A stretch of DNA of 64,000 nt from Cellvibrio sp. PSBB023 (GTDB lineage: Bacteria; Pseudomonadota; Gammaproteobacteria; Pseudomonadales; Cellvibrionaceae). Made by a program: the position numbers and the translations under genes. This document shows, piece after piece, positions 1 through 9,523 of the stretch (position 1 is its first letter; each line of letters opens with the position of its first letter). The notes beneath the pieces were generated by a model. That model was given only the letters and a program-made list of their open reading frames with translations. It had not been told where the DNA came from and ran no database searches. The stretch lies in NCBI RefSeq assembly GCF_002007605.1, contig NZ_CP019799.1, positions 992,001 to 1,056,000 on the forward strand, written 5' to 3'.

Positions 1-782
1 CTGGCGGTAAGGCGGACAACCACACATTGGTTCTTGGTTCCAAGTCTATGATCCCAGGTTTTGAAGAGGGTATTGTGGGCATGAAGTCGGGCGAGCAAAA
101 AGTTATCGCCGTGACTTTCCCTGAAGATTACCAGGCTGAAGAACTGAAAGGTGCGGCAGTTGAGTTTGCTATCACTTTAAACAGTGTGTCTGAAGCGCAA
201 TTGCCTGAGCTGAAAAAAGAATTCTTCCAAAAATTTGGTGTTGAAAAAGGTGGCGAAAAGCAGTTCCGCAAAGAAGTAAAAGCTAATATGGATCGTGAGT
301 TAGCTAATGCTCTTAAAGCAAAAGTTAAAGTTCAGGTGATGGACGCACTGATTGCTTCACATACCACTGATGTGCCCAAAGCACTGGTTGCCAATGAAAT
401 TCAAGTGTTGCGTAATCAAATGATGCAGCGCTTTGGTGGGCAGCAACAAAACTTTGATGTTAAGTCCTTGTTGCCGGATACCATGTTCCAGGATGAGGCT
501 TCACGTCGGGTTACATTGGGCTTGATTGTGGGTGAGATTGTAAAGTCTGCCAAACTGAAGCCTGATGCCAAGCGCGTACGTACGATGATTGAAGAAATTG
601 CTTCAACCTATCAAGAGCCTAAAGAGGTAATTGATTACTACAATTCCAATCAGGAATTGCTCGCAGGTATTGAATCTGCCGTGCTTGAAGATCAGGTTGT
701 TGATCATATTATCTCTCAAGCCAAGGTTTCAGAAGTTGAAACCAACTATGATGAAATCATCAAATCTAACGCTCAGCGTTAA
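1..782 (+). CDS. tig: Trigger factor, C-terminal part (5' end outside window)
   Basis: Ribosome-associated chaperone and peptidyl-prolyl isomerase that binds nascent chains. The reading frame is already open at base 3, so the gene begins before the window; about 259 residues are visible. The first visible residues (GGKADNHTLVLGSKSMIPGF) are the end of the FKBP-type isomerase domain, followed by the long helical C-terminal chaperone domain. The N-terminal ribosome-binding domain is missing only because of the window edge. It is followed by clpP, clpX and lon in the classic gammaproteobacterial order. Identification is firm from the FKBP motif and the neighbourhood. Confidence 0.95.
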   Translation, partial: GGKADNHTLVLGSKSMIPGFEEGIVGMKSGEQKVIAVTFPEDYQAEELKGAAVEFAITLNSVSEAQLPELKKEFFQKFGVEKGGEKQFRKEVKANMDRELANALKAKVKVQVMDALIASHTTDVPKALVANEIQVLRNQMMQRFGGQQQNFDVKSLLPDTMFQDEASRRVTLGLIVGEIVKSAKLKPDAKRVRTMIEEIASTYQEPKEVIDYYNSNQELLAGIESAVLEDQVVDHIISQAKVSEVETNYDEIIKSNAQR

Positions 783-792
783 TTGCTTAAAA

Positions 793-820
793 AAGCCGCA
801 AAGCGTCTGCTTTGCGGCTT
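793..820 (+). terminator. Hairpin between tig and clpP
   Basis: Perfect 12-bp stem (AAGCCGCAAAGC / GCTTTGCGGCTT) with a 4-nt loop, starting 11 nt after the tig stop. The 3' side is followed by a C/T tract (ctcctctctc) rather than a clean U run, so it may be a partial terminator or attenuator. Confidence 0.65.
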
Positions 821-957
821 CTCCTCTCTCGAATCCCTCCCAAAACCCCTCTTTTGACTGGCATATAATGCCATCACGGGTTAAGCTCTCTGGTAACAAA
901 AATCCATAGTTTTCAACACTGGCGACACTAGATGTTCGCTTAAGGATAAAACGCAAG

Positions 958-1599
958 ATGTCATACGAATCTATGAAGTCCCAATCATCTGTTATCAATA
1001 GCGGTCTGGTGCCGATGGTAATCGAGCAAACAGCCAGAGGGGAGCGCTCATTCGATATATATTCACGCTTGCTCAAAGAGCGTGTGATCTTTCTCGTTGG
1101 CCCGGTCGAAGATTACATGGCCAATCTGGTTGTGGCACAGTTGCTGTTTCTGGAAGCCGAGAATCCGGATAAAGATATCCACTTGTACATCAACTCTCCT
1201 GGCGGTTCCGTAACGGCGGGTATGTCTATTTATGACACTATGCAGTTCATCAAGCCAGATGTAAGCACCATGTGTATTGGCCAAGCGTGCAGTATGGGTG
1301 CTTTCCTGCTTAATGCGGGCACCAAAGGCAAGCGTTTTTGTTTGCCCAACTCGCGCGTTATGATTCATCAGCCAAGTGGCGGAGCGCAGGGTCAGGCATC
1401 TGACATTCATATTCAAGCACAAGAAATCCTGAAGATTCGTGCGCGCTTGAATGAACTAATGGCTCTTCACTCCGGGCAGCCGATTGAAAAGATTGAGCTT
1501 GATACTGAGCGTGACAACTTTATGTCAGCTCAACAAGCGAAGGAATATGGTTTGATTGATGCTGTTATTGAGCGCCGTGTTCAGCCTGAAGCCAAATAG
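958..1599 (+). CDS. clpP: ATP-dependent Clp protease proteolytic subunit
   Basis: Serine peptidase that forms the barrel of ClpXP and ClpAP in the cytosol. At 213 aa it has the usual length. The catalytic triad is visible as Ser112 (in GQACSMGA), His137 (in MIHQPSGG) and Asp186 (in DTERDNF). The ATG at 958 is preceded by AAGGAT about 10 nt upstream. clpX follows 116 nt downstream and lon next, so the chamber, the unfoldase and a second ATP-dependent protease are clustered. A TATAAT-like hexamer lies at 864-869, and the upstream region also has a weak heat-shock-like CTCGAA and CCCC pair. I give the promoter no separate entry. Confidence 0.97.
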   Translation: MSYESMKSQSSVINSGLVPMVIEQTARGERSFDIYSRLLKERVIFLVGPVEDYMANLVVAQLLFLEAENPDKDIHLYINSPGGSVTAGMSIYDTMQFIKPDVSTMCIGQACSMGAFLLNAGTKGKRFCLPNSRVMIHQPSGGAQGQASDIHIQAQEILKIRARLNELMALHSGQPIEKIELDTERDNFMSAQQAKEYGLIDAVIERRVQPEAK

Positions 1600-1715
1600 C
1601 CTTGGTTAGACAGGTGTGTTACATCTATTTATGATAAGTACACACAACACGTTTTGTATTTGCTGCTGACAAGTTACCTAACAGCTGTTTTAAAATTTAG
1701 ATGGAGTGGGTTCCG

Positions 1716-3017
1716 ATGACCGATCACACCAGCGACACAGGTGATAAAAACGGAAAATTGTTGTATTGCTCTTTTTGTGGCAAGAGTCAGCATGAGGTTC
1801 GCAAACTAATTGCTGGCCCATCAGTTTTTATATGCGATGAATGTGTCGACCTCTGCAACGATATTATCCGTGAAGAAATTCAGGAAAATACTGCTGAGGG
1901 TGTTTCAGAGAAATTACCTAAACCGCATGAAATATCCGCTATTTTGGATCAATACGTAATTGGCCAAAAGCGCGCCAAGAAAGTGTTGGCTGTGGCTGTA
2001 TATAATCACTATAAGCGTCTGCGCTTTGGTGATAAAGCTGGTAAAGATAAAGAGCCAATCGAATTGGGCAAAAGTAACATTTTGCTGGTTGGTCCTACTG
2101 GTAGCGGTAAAACCCTGCTTGCGGAAACACTTGCTCGCTTGCTGGATGTGCCTTTCACGATTGCCGATGCAACCACCCTTACCGAAGCTGGTTATGTGGG
2201 GGAGGATGTTGAAAATATCATCCAAAAACTGCTGCAGAAATGCGATTACGATGTAGAAAAAGCTCAACAAGGGATAGTCTACATTGATGAAATTGATAAG
2301 ATTTCACGCAAGTCAGACAATCCATCTATCACCCGTGATGTCTCCGGTGAAGGTGTGCAGCAGGCTTTGTTAAAACTCATTGAAGGTACGGTTGCATCTG
2401 TTCCGCCACAAGGCGGACGCAAGCATCCCCAGCAAGAGTTTTTGCAGGTAGATACCTCCAATATCCTCTTTATTTGCGGTGGTGCTTTTGCTGGCTTGGA
2501 CAAGGTCATCCGTGACAGATCTGAAAAAAGCGGCATAGGCTTTGGTGCGGAAGTTAAAAGTAAAGACGAGAAGCGCAATTTTGGTGAGACTTTGCACTCG
2601 CTGGAGCCAGAAGATTTGGTGCGTTATGGCCTTATCCCAGAGTTTGTTGGTCGTCTCCCTGTAATTGCAACCTTGGATGAGCTTGATAAAGCTGCATTGA
2701 TTCAGATTTTGACTGAGCCAAGAAATGCACTGACTAAACAATATGCCAGATTGTTTGAGATGGAAGGTGTTCAAATTGACTTCCGTCAGGATGCACTGGA
2801 TGCAGTAGCAGAGCGAGCACTTGAGCGTAAAACTGGTGCTCGTGGCTTGCGTTCAATCATGGAAAATGTGCTGCTGGATACTATGTACAAGATTCCATCG
2901 GAAGAAAATGTTGTCAAAGTAGTTGTTGATGAGTCTGTTATTAAGGGTGAGTCTGAGCCACTGTTGGTATACGAAACTGCTGAAATACCTGCCAAGGTTG
3001 CAACTGACGACAAGTAG
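1716..3017 (+). CDS. clpX: ATP-dependent Clp protease ATP-binding subunit ClpX
   Basis: Hexameric AAA+ unfoldase that feeds substrates to ClpP. The 433-aa protein opens with the zinc-binding domain (CSFC and CDEC cysteine pairs), then the Walker A motif GPTGSGKT, Walker B (IVYIDEIDK) and the sensor/arginine-finger region. An in-frame ATG lies 15 nt upstream at 1701, but the ATG at 1716 is preferred. It gives the family N-terminus MTDH and has GGAG 9 nt upstream, whereas the upstream ATG overlaps that ribosome-binding site. A strong terminator follows the stop. Confidence 0.96.
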   Translation: MTDHTSDTGDKNGKLLYCSFCGKSQHEVRKLIAGPSVFICDECVDLCNDIIREEIQENTAEGVSEKLPKPHEISAILDQYVIGQKRAKKVLAVAVYNHYKRLRFGDKAGKDKEPIELGKSNILLVGPTGSGKTLLAETLARLLDVPFTIADATTLTEAGYVGEDVENIIQKLLQKCDYDVEKAQQGIVYIDEIDKISRKSDNPSITRDVSGEGVQQALLKLIEGTVASVPPQGGRKHPQQEFLQVDTSNILFICGGAFAGLDKVIRDRSEKSGIGFGAEVKSKDEKRNFGETLHSLEPEDLVRYGLIPEFVGRLPVIATLDELDKAALIQILTEPRNALTKQYARLFEMEGVQIDFRQDALDAVAERALERKTGARGLRSIMENVLLDTMYKIPSEENVVKVVVDESVIKGESEPLLVYETAEIPAKVATDDK

Positions 3018-3044
3018 CTTGTTCAGTCAGTAATCTTGCTGGAT

Positions 3045-3078
3045 AAAAAGAGCGCATTTATGCGCTCTTTTTCTTTTT
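3045..3078 (+). terminator. Rho-independent terminator after clpX
   Basis: Stem AAAAAGAGCGCA (3045-3056) pairs with TGCGCTCTTTTT (3061-3072) around a 4-nt loop and runs into a T-rich tail. It separates clpX from lon. Confidence 0.85.
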
Positions 3079-3091
3079 TCTTTCCTGATAA

Positions 3092-3121
3092 CTTGTAATT
3101 AGCGCTTTTTGACCCCAATCT
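3092..3121 (+). promoter_or_regulatory. Possible sigma-32 heat-shock promoter of lon
   Basis: CTTGTAA at 3092-3098 and CCCCAATC at 3113-3120 are separated by 14 nt, resembling the sigma-32 pattern CTTGAAA / CCCCAT. The site is about 50 nt upstream of the lon start. lon is a classic heat-shock gene in enterobacteria, which supports the reading; the match is imperfect. Confidence 0.45.
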
Positions 3122-3169
3122 TGGTTCATGGCAAGGTATTTGTTGCCTTCTTGAAATAGAGAGGAACCA

Positions 3170-5590
3170 ATGGTCGCTGAAACTCTTGTTGATACCCATA
3201 TCGCTGATATTCCCCTACTACCGTTGCGCGATGTTGTTGTTTATCCGCATATGGTCACTCCTCTGTTTGTCGGCAGAGGAAAATCTATTGAAGCCCTTGA
3301 ACGGGCTATGGCAAACGACAAGCAGGTCTTGTTGGTTGCACAGAAAAATCCCCAGCAAGATGAACCTCAAGGTGAGGATCTCTACACCGTTGGTACTATC
3401 GCCTCCATTTTGCAGCTTCTGAAATTACCAGATGGTACCGTCAAGGTTCTTATCGAGGGGCGTGAGCGTGCCAATATAGAATCTATTGAGGACACCGGCA
3501 GTCATTTCAAGGCAAATGTTAGTCTTATTACCAGTCCGCAAGTAGAGGCTGCAGAGGCGCGAGCCTTGGTTGCTTCGGCGATTGGCCAGTTTGAGCAATA
3601 TGTCAACCTTAGCAAAAAAGTGCCTGTAGAGGTTATTACCTCTCTGTCTGGTATTGATGAACCTGGGCGTCTTGCGGATACGATTGCTGCGCACATGTCC
3701 CTTGAGTTGCCGAAAAAGCAATCTGTGCTTGAGATTGCTGATATTCGCGAGCGCATTGAACATCTCTTGGATTTAATGGATGCGGAGGTCGATCTTTTTC
3801 ATGTTGAGAAAAAGATTCGTGGTCGCGTCAAAAAGCAGATGGAAAAAAGTCAACGCGAGTATTATTTGAATGAGCAGATCAAGGCTATTCAAAAAGAATT
3901 GGGTGAGCTGGGCGAAGAAGTTAGTGAAGCGGATGAGCTGGAAAAGAAAATTGTCGCCGCTGCTATGCCAAAAGATGCCTTGGAAAAAGCGCGTGCAGAA
4001 TTAAACAAACTAAAAATGATGTCGCCAATGTCGGCCGAGGCATCTGTGCTTCGCGCGTACATTGACTGGATGATCAAGGTGCCTTGGAGCAAGCGAAGTA
4101 AAGTTCGCAATGATCTTGTGCGCGCTGAAGAAGTTCTCAATAAGGATCACTTCGGTCTTGAGGAGGTTAAAGAGCGCATCCTTGAGTACCTTGCCGTGCA
4201 GCAGCGTGTGAAAAAAGTAAAAGGTCCCATACTGTGTTTGGTTGGACCACCTGGAGTGGGTAAGACTTCTCTGGGGGAATCTATTGCGCGAGCAACTAAT
4301 CGCGAGTTCGTGCGTATGGCATTGGGTGGTGTTCGTGATGAGGCAGAGATTCGTGGTCACAGACGAACCTATATAGGTTCATTACCCGGAAAATTGATTC
4401 AAAAAATGGCGAAAGTGGGTGTTAAAAACCCATTATTCCTGTTGGATGAAATTGACAAGATGGGTATGGACAACCGCGGTGATCCAGCATCAGCCTTATT
4501 GGAGGTATTGGATCCTGAGCAAAACAGCCATTTCAATGATCATTACCTTGAGGTTGATTATGATTTGTCTGATGTGATGTTTGTGTGTACCTCAAACTCC
4601 ATGAATATTCCCGGGCCACTACTTGATCGAATGGAAGTGATTAGAATTCCTGGCTACACCGAGGATGAAAAATTAAATATTGCCCAACGCTACCTGATTC
4701 CAAAACAGATCAAGGCTAATGGTTTAAAAGAAACTGAAATCAGTGTGACAGCAGAGGCGATAAAAGATGTTATCCGTTATTACACTCGTGAGGCAGGTGT
4801 TCGTGGTCTTGAGCGTGAGGTTGCTAAAATTTGTCGCAAGGTTGTTGCCCGCCATGTAAAAGGGCGCGCACAAAATACTGATGTAATTGATTCTGCGGCA
4901 CTGGAAGATTTGCTGGGTGTTCGTAAGTTTGATTTCGGTAAGGCAGAGAGTAATGATCAGGTAGGGCAGGTAACGGGCCTTGCCTGGACACAGGTTGGCG
5001 GTGAGCTGTTGACTATTGAAGCTTCTGCAGTAGTAGGAAAGGGGCGCATTATCAAGACTGGTTCTCTTGGTGATGTAATGCAAGAGTCAATACAAGCGGC
5101 ATTGACAGTGGTGCGTTCCCGTGGACAAGCCTTAGGCATCGCACCTGATCATCATGAAAAAGTTGATATCCACATCCATGTCCCCGAAGGCGCAACTCCG
5201 AAAGATGGTCCGAGTGCAGGTATTGCGATGTGCACGGCGTTGGTTTCTGTGCAAACAGGAATTCCTGTAAAGGCTGATGTTGCCATGACTGGTGAGATTA
5301 CCCTGCGTGGGGAGGTGCTACGTATCGGTGGGCTTAAAGAAAAGCTACTTGCTGCTCATCGTGGTGGTATTAAAACGGTTATCATCCCCGCCGATAATGA
5401 GCGGGATTTAAAAGAGATTCCCGCAAACATTAAAGAGGATTTAACCATCAGGCCGGTTAAATGGATAGATGAGGTTCTCGATATTGCCCTTCAGCACAGC
5501 CCTAAACCGCTCAGTGATGAAGAGTATCGTGCTCTGGAAAAAGCTGCTCAAAAGGCTGATGAAACGGACAACCGACTTAGCACACATTAG
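3170..5590 (+). CDS. lon: ATP-dependent protease Lon (La)
   Basis: Cytosolic AAA+ serine protease that degrades misfolded and regulatory proteins. The 806-aa protein has the N-terminal substrate-recognition domain (IPLLPLRDVVVYPHMVTPLF), a coiled-coil middle part, the AAA+ module with Walker A GPPGVGKT, and the C-terminal peptidase with the Ser-Lys dyad. I place the dyad at Ser682 (in PKDGPSAG) and Lys725 (second Lys of GGLKEKLL). The ATG at 3170 follows GAGAGGAA. It has its own upstream region after the clpX terminator and is followed by hupB, the standard arrangement. Confidence 0.97.
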   Translation: MVAETLVDTHIADIPLLPLRDVVVYPHMVTPLFVGRGKSIEALERAMANDKQVLLVAQKNPQQDEPQGEDLYTVGTIASILQLLKLPDGTVKVLIEGRERANIESIEDTGSHFKANVSLITSPQVEAAEARALVASAIGQFEQYVNLSKKVPVEVITSLSGIDEPGRLADTIAAHMSLELPKKQSVLEIADIRERIEHLLDLMDAEVDLFHVEKKIRGRVKKQMEKSQREYYLNEQIKAIQKELGELGEEVSEADELEKKIVAAAMPKDALEKARAELNKLKMMSPMSAEASVLRAYIDWMIKVPWSKRSKVRNDLVRAEEVLNKDHFGLEEVKERILEYLAVQQRVKKVKGPILCLVGPPGVGKTSLGESIARATNREFVRMALGGVRDEAEIRGHRRTYIGSLPGKLIQKMAKVGVKNPLFLLDEIDKMGMDNRGDPASALLEVLDPEQNSHFNDHYLEVDYDLSDVMFVCTSNSMNIPGPLLDRMEVIRIPGYTEDEKLNIAQRYLIPKQIKANGLKETEISVTAEAIKDVIRYYTREAGVRGLEREVAKICRKVVARHVKGRAQNTDVIDSAALEDLLGVRKFDFGKAESNDQVGQVTGLAWTQVGGELLTIEASAVVGKGRIIKTGSLGDVMQESIQAALTVVRSRGQALGIAPDHHEKVDIHIHVPEGATPKDGPSAGIAMCTALVSVQTGIPVKADVAMTGEITLRGEVLRIGGLKEKLLAAHRGGIKTVIIPADNERDLKEIPANIKEDLTIRPVKWIDEVLDIALQHSPKPLSDEEYRALEKAAQKADETDNRLSTH

Positions 5591-5679
5591 TGTTGACGGG
5601 GCTTTGACGGGTTTCTTGGTTTAACTGTTTGTTTTGTGATCAGAGTGGTAGGGGTTTTGTGTAAAGCTGTAAGCTTTCC

Positions 5680-5708
5680 TTGACCCCCTGATGCTCTGTT
5701 GGTATAAA
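5680..5708 (+). promoter_or_regulatory. Sigma-70 promoter of hupB
   Basis: TTGACC at 5680-5685 and TATAAA at 5703-5708 are separated by exactly 17 nt, about 94 nt before the hupB start codon. The fit to the vegetative consensus is good. Confidence 0.65.
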
Positions 5709-5801
5709 TCGCAATTCATTTGCTGCACAGATCATGCGAATTAAATGCATCATTGAATTTGTACTGTGTTTTTAGAAACAAATAATCAAAAGGGGTTAAG
5801 T

Positions 5802-6074
5802 GTGAACAAAACTGAGCTGATTGAAGCCATCGCCGCATCTGCGGATATTCCTAAAGCGGCTGCCGGACGTGCATTGGACGCAGTGGTTGAGAGTATTACC
5901 GGTGCCCTCAAAAATGGCGATTCTGTTGTTTTGGTAGGCTTTGGCACCTTTGCGGTTAAAGAGCGTGCTGCCCGTACTGGTCGCAATCCTCAGACCGGTG
6001 CTGAGATCAAGATTGCAGCCGCCAAAGTTCCTGGATTCAAGCCAGGTAAAGCTTTGAAAGACGCTGTTAACTAA
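5802..6074 (+). CDS. hupB: DNA-binding protein HU-beta
   Basis: Small nucleoid-associated protein of the HU/IHF family that bends and compacts DNA. The frame is open from 5766, but the GTG at 5802 gives [16 protein letters not shown], the canonical HU N-terminus, and has AAGGGG 6 nt upstream. The product is 90 aa, the normal size. The DNA-binding arm region ([20 protein letters not shown]) is present. It sits between lon and ppiD as in many gammaproteobacteria. Confidence 0.95.
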   Translation: MNKTELIEAIAASADIPKAAAGRALDAVVESITGALKNGDSVVLVGFGTFAVKERAARTGRNPQTGAEIKIAAAKVPGFKPGKALKDAVN

Positions 6075-6114
6075 GTTAGCGTTTATTCAGAAAATACTCT
6101 GAATACCAAAGCAT

Positions 6115-6144
6115 AAAAAGCGCATCTAGGTGCGCTTTTTTTTT
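6115..6144 (+). terminator. Rho-independent terminator after hupB
   Basis: AAAAAGCGCA (6115-6124) pairs with TGCGCTTTTT (6131-6140), followed by more T residues. It lies 41 nt after the hupB stop. Confidence 0.85.
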
Positions 6145-6265
6145 AATCGCGTGACTTTTTACTAATCAAGGCCTGTGTCTTGAACAACATCGAATAATTA
6201 AGTACTTAGTGTCTCTGTGTGCTGTTGATTAGCGCAAGACATCCCCATCATGCTAGGAGTTTAAA

Positions 6266-8137
6266 ATGTTACAGAACCTCAGAGATAATTCCCGAGGAGT
6301 AATCTCTTTCATCTTAATCGGATTTCTGGTGATCATTTTTGCCCTTACCGGTGTTGAAGCACTTTTCAACTGGGATACTTCCGCCAATCAAGCAGCGAAA
6401 GTGAATGGTGAAACGATTACGGAAATGGATGTAAATCGTGCAATTGGCATGCAAAAGCAGCAGATGCTGAATGCCTATGGCGATCAAATTCCGGCTCAAT
6501 TTTTAAGTGATGAATATCTGCGCAAGCCAGCAATAGATAATTTGGTTCAGCGTTTGATTTTATCGCAAGCAGCGAAAGAGGCTGGCATGGCGGTAGGTGA
6601 AACCTACTTGGCTCAACAGATTGCCACTGCGCCACAATTTAAAAATGAAGCCGGTGTTTTTGACAATAATGTCTATCAAGCGCTATTGCGTAATTTGGGT
6701 TATACCCATAGCACCTATACAAAAATTCTTTCTGACGAGTTGTTGATTAATCAATTACAAGCCGGTGTTGCTGAGAGTGCATTTTCTACACCAGCGCAGC
6801 TTGATGATATCGTTGCTCTTAGTTTCCAATCCCGTGATATTCAGTATGTGATTTTGCCATCGGCAAAAGTGCGCGACTCAATTGAGCTGCAAGATTCAGA
6901 GGTTCAATCTTACTACGATGCTAATCAGCCAATGTTTGTAAGCGAAGAGCAAATTGCTGTCGATTACATCAGTTTGAGTGTTCAGGATTTGATGGCAAAT
7001 GTGTCTATTTCTGAAGAGCAACTTCGCGCTCAGTATGAGCAAAACTCAGCCGCTTTTGTTGCTGCGCCTGAGCGTCAAGCAGCACACATTCTGATTGAAG
7101 GGAATGATGCAGATAAGATTAAGCAAGTTAGCGAAAAGCTGGCCTCAGGTGTTGAGTTTGCCGCTGTCGCCAGTGAGTTTTCAGATGATTCTGGTAGTAA
7201 AGATCAAGGCGGTGATTTGGGCTTTACCTCAGGTGATGCCTTCCCCCAAGAATTTGAAACAGCACTTGCTTCTCTTAAAGTGGGCGAGGTATCTGGACCT
7301 GTTAAAACAGATGCTGGTACTCACTTTATCAAGTTATTAGCGGAAAAGAATTCAACTCCACCATCATTTGAAGAGCAGAAAGCGGCCATTGAAGAGCAAT
7401 TAAAGCGTGCTGAAGCCGAAGTCAATTTTGTTGCCCAACTTGAGAAGCTGCGTGACCTCTCTTATAACGCTGAAAATCTGGCTGAGGTTGCCAAGGAGTT
7501 AGGCCTTAAAGTAGAAAACTCTGGTTTGTATGAGCGCAGTAAAGGAAAGGGCCTACTTGCCAGTCCTAAAGTAACAGAGGCGGCTTTCTCTGATGAAGTA
7601 TTGCGTGAAGGTAATAGTAGTGAAGTGATCGAAATAGATTCAAGCAATGTGCTGGTACTTAAAATGACCGAGCACAAGCCAAGTCAAGTTAAGCCGTTGG
7701 CTGAAGTGAAAGAGCAAATTGTGAATACACTGAAAGACCAAAAAGCGCGCGTCTTACTGAGTGAGCAATCCAATAAATTTATTGCGGATCTGAATGCAGG
7801 TTCTACTTTGGCTGATTTGAGTGTTGCTGCAGGTTTGGAAAGCAAAGAGTTTAAAGAGGCAACACGTAATACTGCTGACGCGGATGGTGATGTCTTGCGT
7901 CATGCTTTCTCAATGTCCAAGCCAGCCGCTGGTAAGCCATCTGTTGGAAATGTTATGACCTCTGGCGGTGATATGGCGATTGTGGTTGTACAGTCAGTCA
8001 GTCCTGGTTCATTCGAGAAAGTGACGCCAGAGCAAAAGACAACCATTAGCGCGCAGTTGGCTTCTATTTATGGACGCAATGATTTCTCTGGATTTCAGAA
8101 ATTCTTAAAAGATTCAGCTGATATTGTTCAGAAATAA
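6266..8137 (+). CDS. ppiD: Periplasmic folding chaperone PpiD (SurA/parvulin family)
   Basis: Inner-membrane-anchored periplasmic chaperone of the SecYEG exit site. The 623-aa protein has a short cytosolic tail, one transmembrane segment at about residues 12-35 (GVISFILIGFLVIIFALTG), a SurA_N-like region, and a parvulin-type domain at about residues 265-360 (AAHILIEG ... GGDLGFTSGDAFPQEF ... KTDAGTHFIKL). A long helical C-terminal part follows. The ATG at 6266 is preceded by TAGGAG. Position after hupB is the standard one. In E. coli the parvulin domain is catalytically weak; activity here cannot be judged. Confidence 0.92.
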   Translation: MLQNLRDNSRGVISFILIGFLVIIFALTGVEALFNWDTSANQAAKVNGETITEMDVNRAIGMQKQQMLNAYGDQIPAQFLSDEYLRKPAIDNLVQRLILSQAAKEAGMAVGETYLAQQIATAPQFKNEAGVFDNNVYQALLRNLGYTHSTYTKILSDELLINQLQAGVAESAFSTPAQLDDIVALSFQSRDIQYVILPSAKVRDSIELQDSEVQSYYDANQPMFVSEEQIAVDYISLSVQDLMANVSISEEQLRAQYEQNSAAFVAAPERQAAHILIEGNDADKIKQVSEKLASGVEFAAVASEFSDDSGSKDQGGDLGFTSGDAFPQEFETALASLKVGEVSGPVKTDAGTHFIKLLAEKNSTPPSFEEQKAAIEEQLKRAEAEVNFVAQLEKLRDLSYNAENLAEVAKELGLKVENSGLYERSKGKGLLASPKVTEAAFSDEVLREGNSSEVIEIDSSNVLVLKMTEHKPSQVKPLAEVKEQIVNTLKDQKARVLLSEQSNKFIADLNAGSTLADLSVAAGLESKEFKEATRNTADADGDVLRHAFSMSKPAAGKPSVGNVMTSGGDMAIVVVQSVSPGSFEKVTPEQKTTISAQLASIYGRNDFSGFQKFLKDSADIVQK

Positions 8138-8160
8138 CATTCAATAGTTAGTATCGACTA

Positions 8161-8197
8161 AACGAAAAAACCGCGCTTATGCGCGGTTTTTTCGTTT
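8161..8197 (+). terminator. Bidirectional-looking terminator after ppiD
   Basis: GAAAAAACCGCGC (8164-8176) pairs with GCGCGGTTTTTTC (8181-8193) around a 4-nt loop. A-tract on one side and T-tract on the other; it begins 24 nt after the ppiD stop. Confidence 0.88.
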
Positions 8198-8446
8198 GGG
8201 TCGACAAATTTTTTATGTTGCCTATATGACGTGTACATCACGTCTCTCCCTGATAGTGGCCAGAAACTCTCCTTTATTGAGAATTTTGACTGAAGGTCAG
8301 TGCTCTTGATAAAAGATAATATATGTAATATAAATAATCTTATAGGGCGGGGCTCTATGATGTAGTGCTGAGTTGAGCTGTACAGCGTGAAGGGATGCAT
8401 GAACACTGAATAACAATAATCTTTGAACTCTAATGGAAATATCCCT
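8198..8446. other. Intergenic region upstream of GH53 galactanase
   Basis: AT-rich leader of the first galactanase gene. TTGACT at 8286-8291 with GATAAA at 8308-8313 (16-nt spacing) is a candidate promoter. Around 8314-8342 there is an imperfect dyad with AAGAT/ATCTT ends. No ORF or RNA gene was recognised. Confidence 0.4.
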
Positions 8447-9454
8447 ATGAAACTCACTAAAAATGTTCTTTCTGCGTGTGTTGGAGCCGTATTGGCTCTG
8501 TCTACTGTTTCCGGATTGGCTGCGCCAGTTAAAGGAGCGGATGTTAGTTGGATGTCAGAGATCGAGGCTAATGGCATCAGCTTTTATAATCGCAGTGGGG
8601 TCAAGAAAGATATCCTGGCGATTATGAAAGAGCAGGGAATGACTGCGGTACGTTTGCGTGTATGGGTTAATCCTGCTGATGGTTGGTATAACTCGACGCA
8701 AGATGTTGTTGCAAAGGCCAAGCGCGCAAAGGCAGCGGGAATGAAAGTCATGATTGATTTTCACTACAGCGATAGCTGGGCCGATCCGGGCAAGCAAACA
8801 AAGCCTGCCGCCTGGAATGGCTATAGTTTTCAGCAGTTGATGGATGCTGTATGGAACTCTACACGTTTCACTTTGCAGGCTGTTAAAGATGCCGGTGTGA
8901 CGGTTGATTGGGTTCAGGTTGGTAACGAGACCAATAACGGGATGTTATGGAATGAGGGTAAGGCCTCCGTCAATATGAAAAATTATGCCTGGTTGACAAA
9001 CACCGGGTATAACGCAGCAAAAAGTATTTATTCAAATGCAAAGGTCGTTGTGCATTTAGCAAATTGTCACGATAACGCTAACTTCCGTTGGATTTTTGAT
9101 GGGCTCAAGGCGAATGGTGCAAAGTTTGATGTGATTGGTGCGTCTTCGTACCCGACGAATGCGACAGGCTATACTTGGCAGTCGGCGAATAGCGCTTGTT
9201 TAAACAACTTGAATGATATGGTTGCGCGCTATGCAGTCCCGGTAATGGTTTCAGAGATTGGAGTGCCTTGGGATCACGCACAAGCGCAAACTATTGTGAA
9301 AGATATGATTACCAAAGTTGGGCAGGTGAATGGCGGCAAAGGTGAGGCCATTTTCTACTGGGAGCCTCAAGCACGCCCTGGCTGGAAAGGTTACACCTTG
9401 GGTGCAATGGATAATAATGGAAAAGCAACCGCTGTATGGGATGCGTTTAAATAG
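8447..9454 (+). CDS. Secreted endo-beta-1,4-galactanase, GH53
   Basis: Cleaves beta-1,4-galactan side chains of pectin and type I arabinogalactan outside the cytosol. The frame is open from 8423, but the ATG at 8447 starts a clear signal peptide (MKLTKNVLSACVGAVLAL..., probable cleavage after GLA near residue 25), giving 335 aa. The GH53 catalytic domain fills the rest. The acid/base is Glu161 in VQVGNETN and the nucleophile Glu270 in VMVSEIG, the same numbers I recall for Cellvibrio galactanase A. No carbohydrate-binding module is present. It converges on a GH2-GH53 operon, so short galacto-oligosaccharides released here probably feed those enzymes. Confidence 0.93.
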   Translation: MKLTKNVLSACVGAVLALSTVSGLAAPVKGADVSWMSEIEANGISFYNRSGVKKDILAIMKEQGMTAVRLRVWVNPADGWYNSTQDVVAKAKRAKAAGMKVMIDFHYSDSWADPGKQTKPAAWNGYSFQQLMDAVWNSTRFTLQAVKDAGVTVDWVQVGNETNNGMLWNEGKASVNMKNYAWLTNTGYNAAKSIYSNAKVVVHLANCHDNANFRWIFDGLKANGAKFDVIGASSYPTNATGYTWQSANSACLNNLNDMVARYAVPVMVSEIGVPWDHAQAQTIVKDMITKVGQVNGGKGEAIFYWEPQARPGWKGYTLGAMDNNGKATAVWDAFK

Positions 9455-9479
9455 CTATTGTTGATTGGCTTGATGTGAA

Positions 9480-9516
9480 TAAAAAATGCCCCGTATTGTC
9501 ACGGGGCATTTTTTTA
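9480..9516 (+). terminator. Terminator between convergent GH53 and GH2 genes
   Basis: AATGCCCCGT pairs with ACGGGGCATT around a 6-nt loop, followed by seven T residues. The A run on the left lets it also serve the minus-strand GH2 gene. Confidence 0.88.
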
Positions 9517-9523
9517 GGAGATG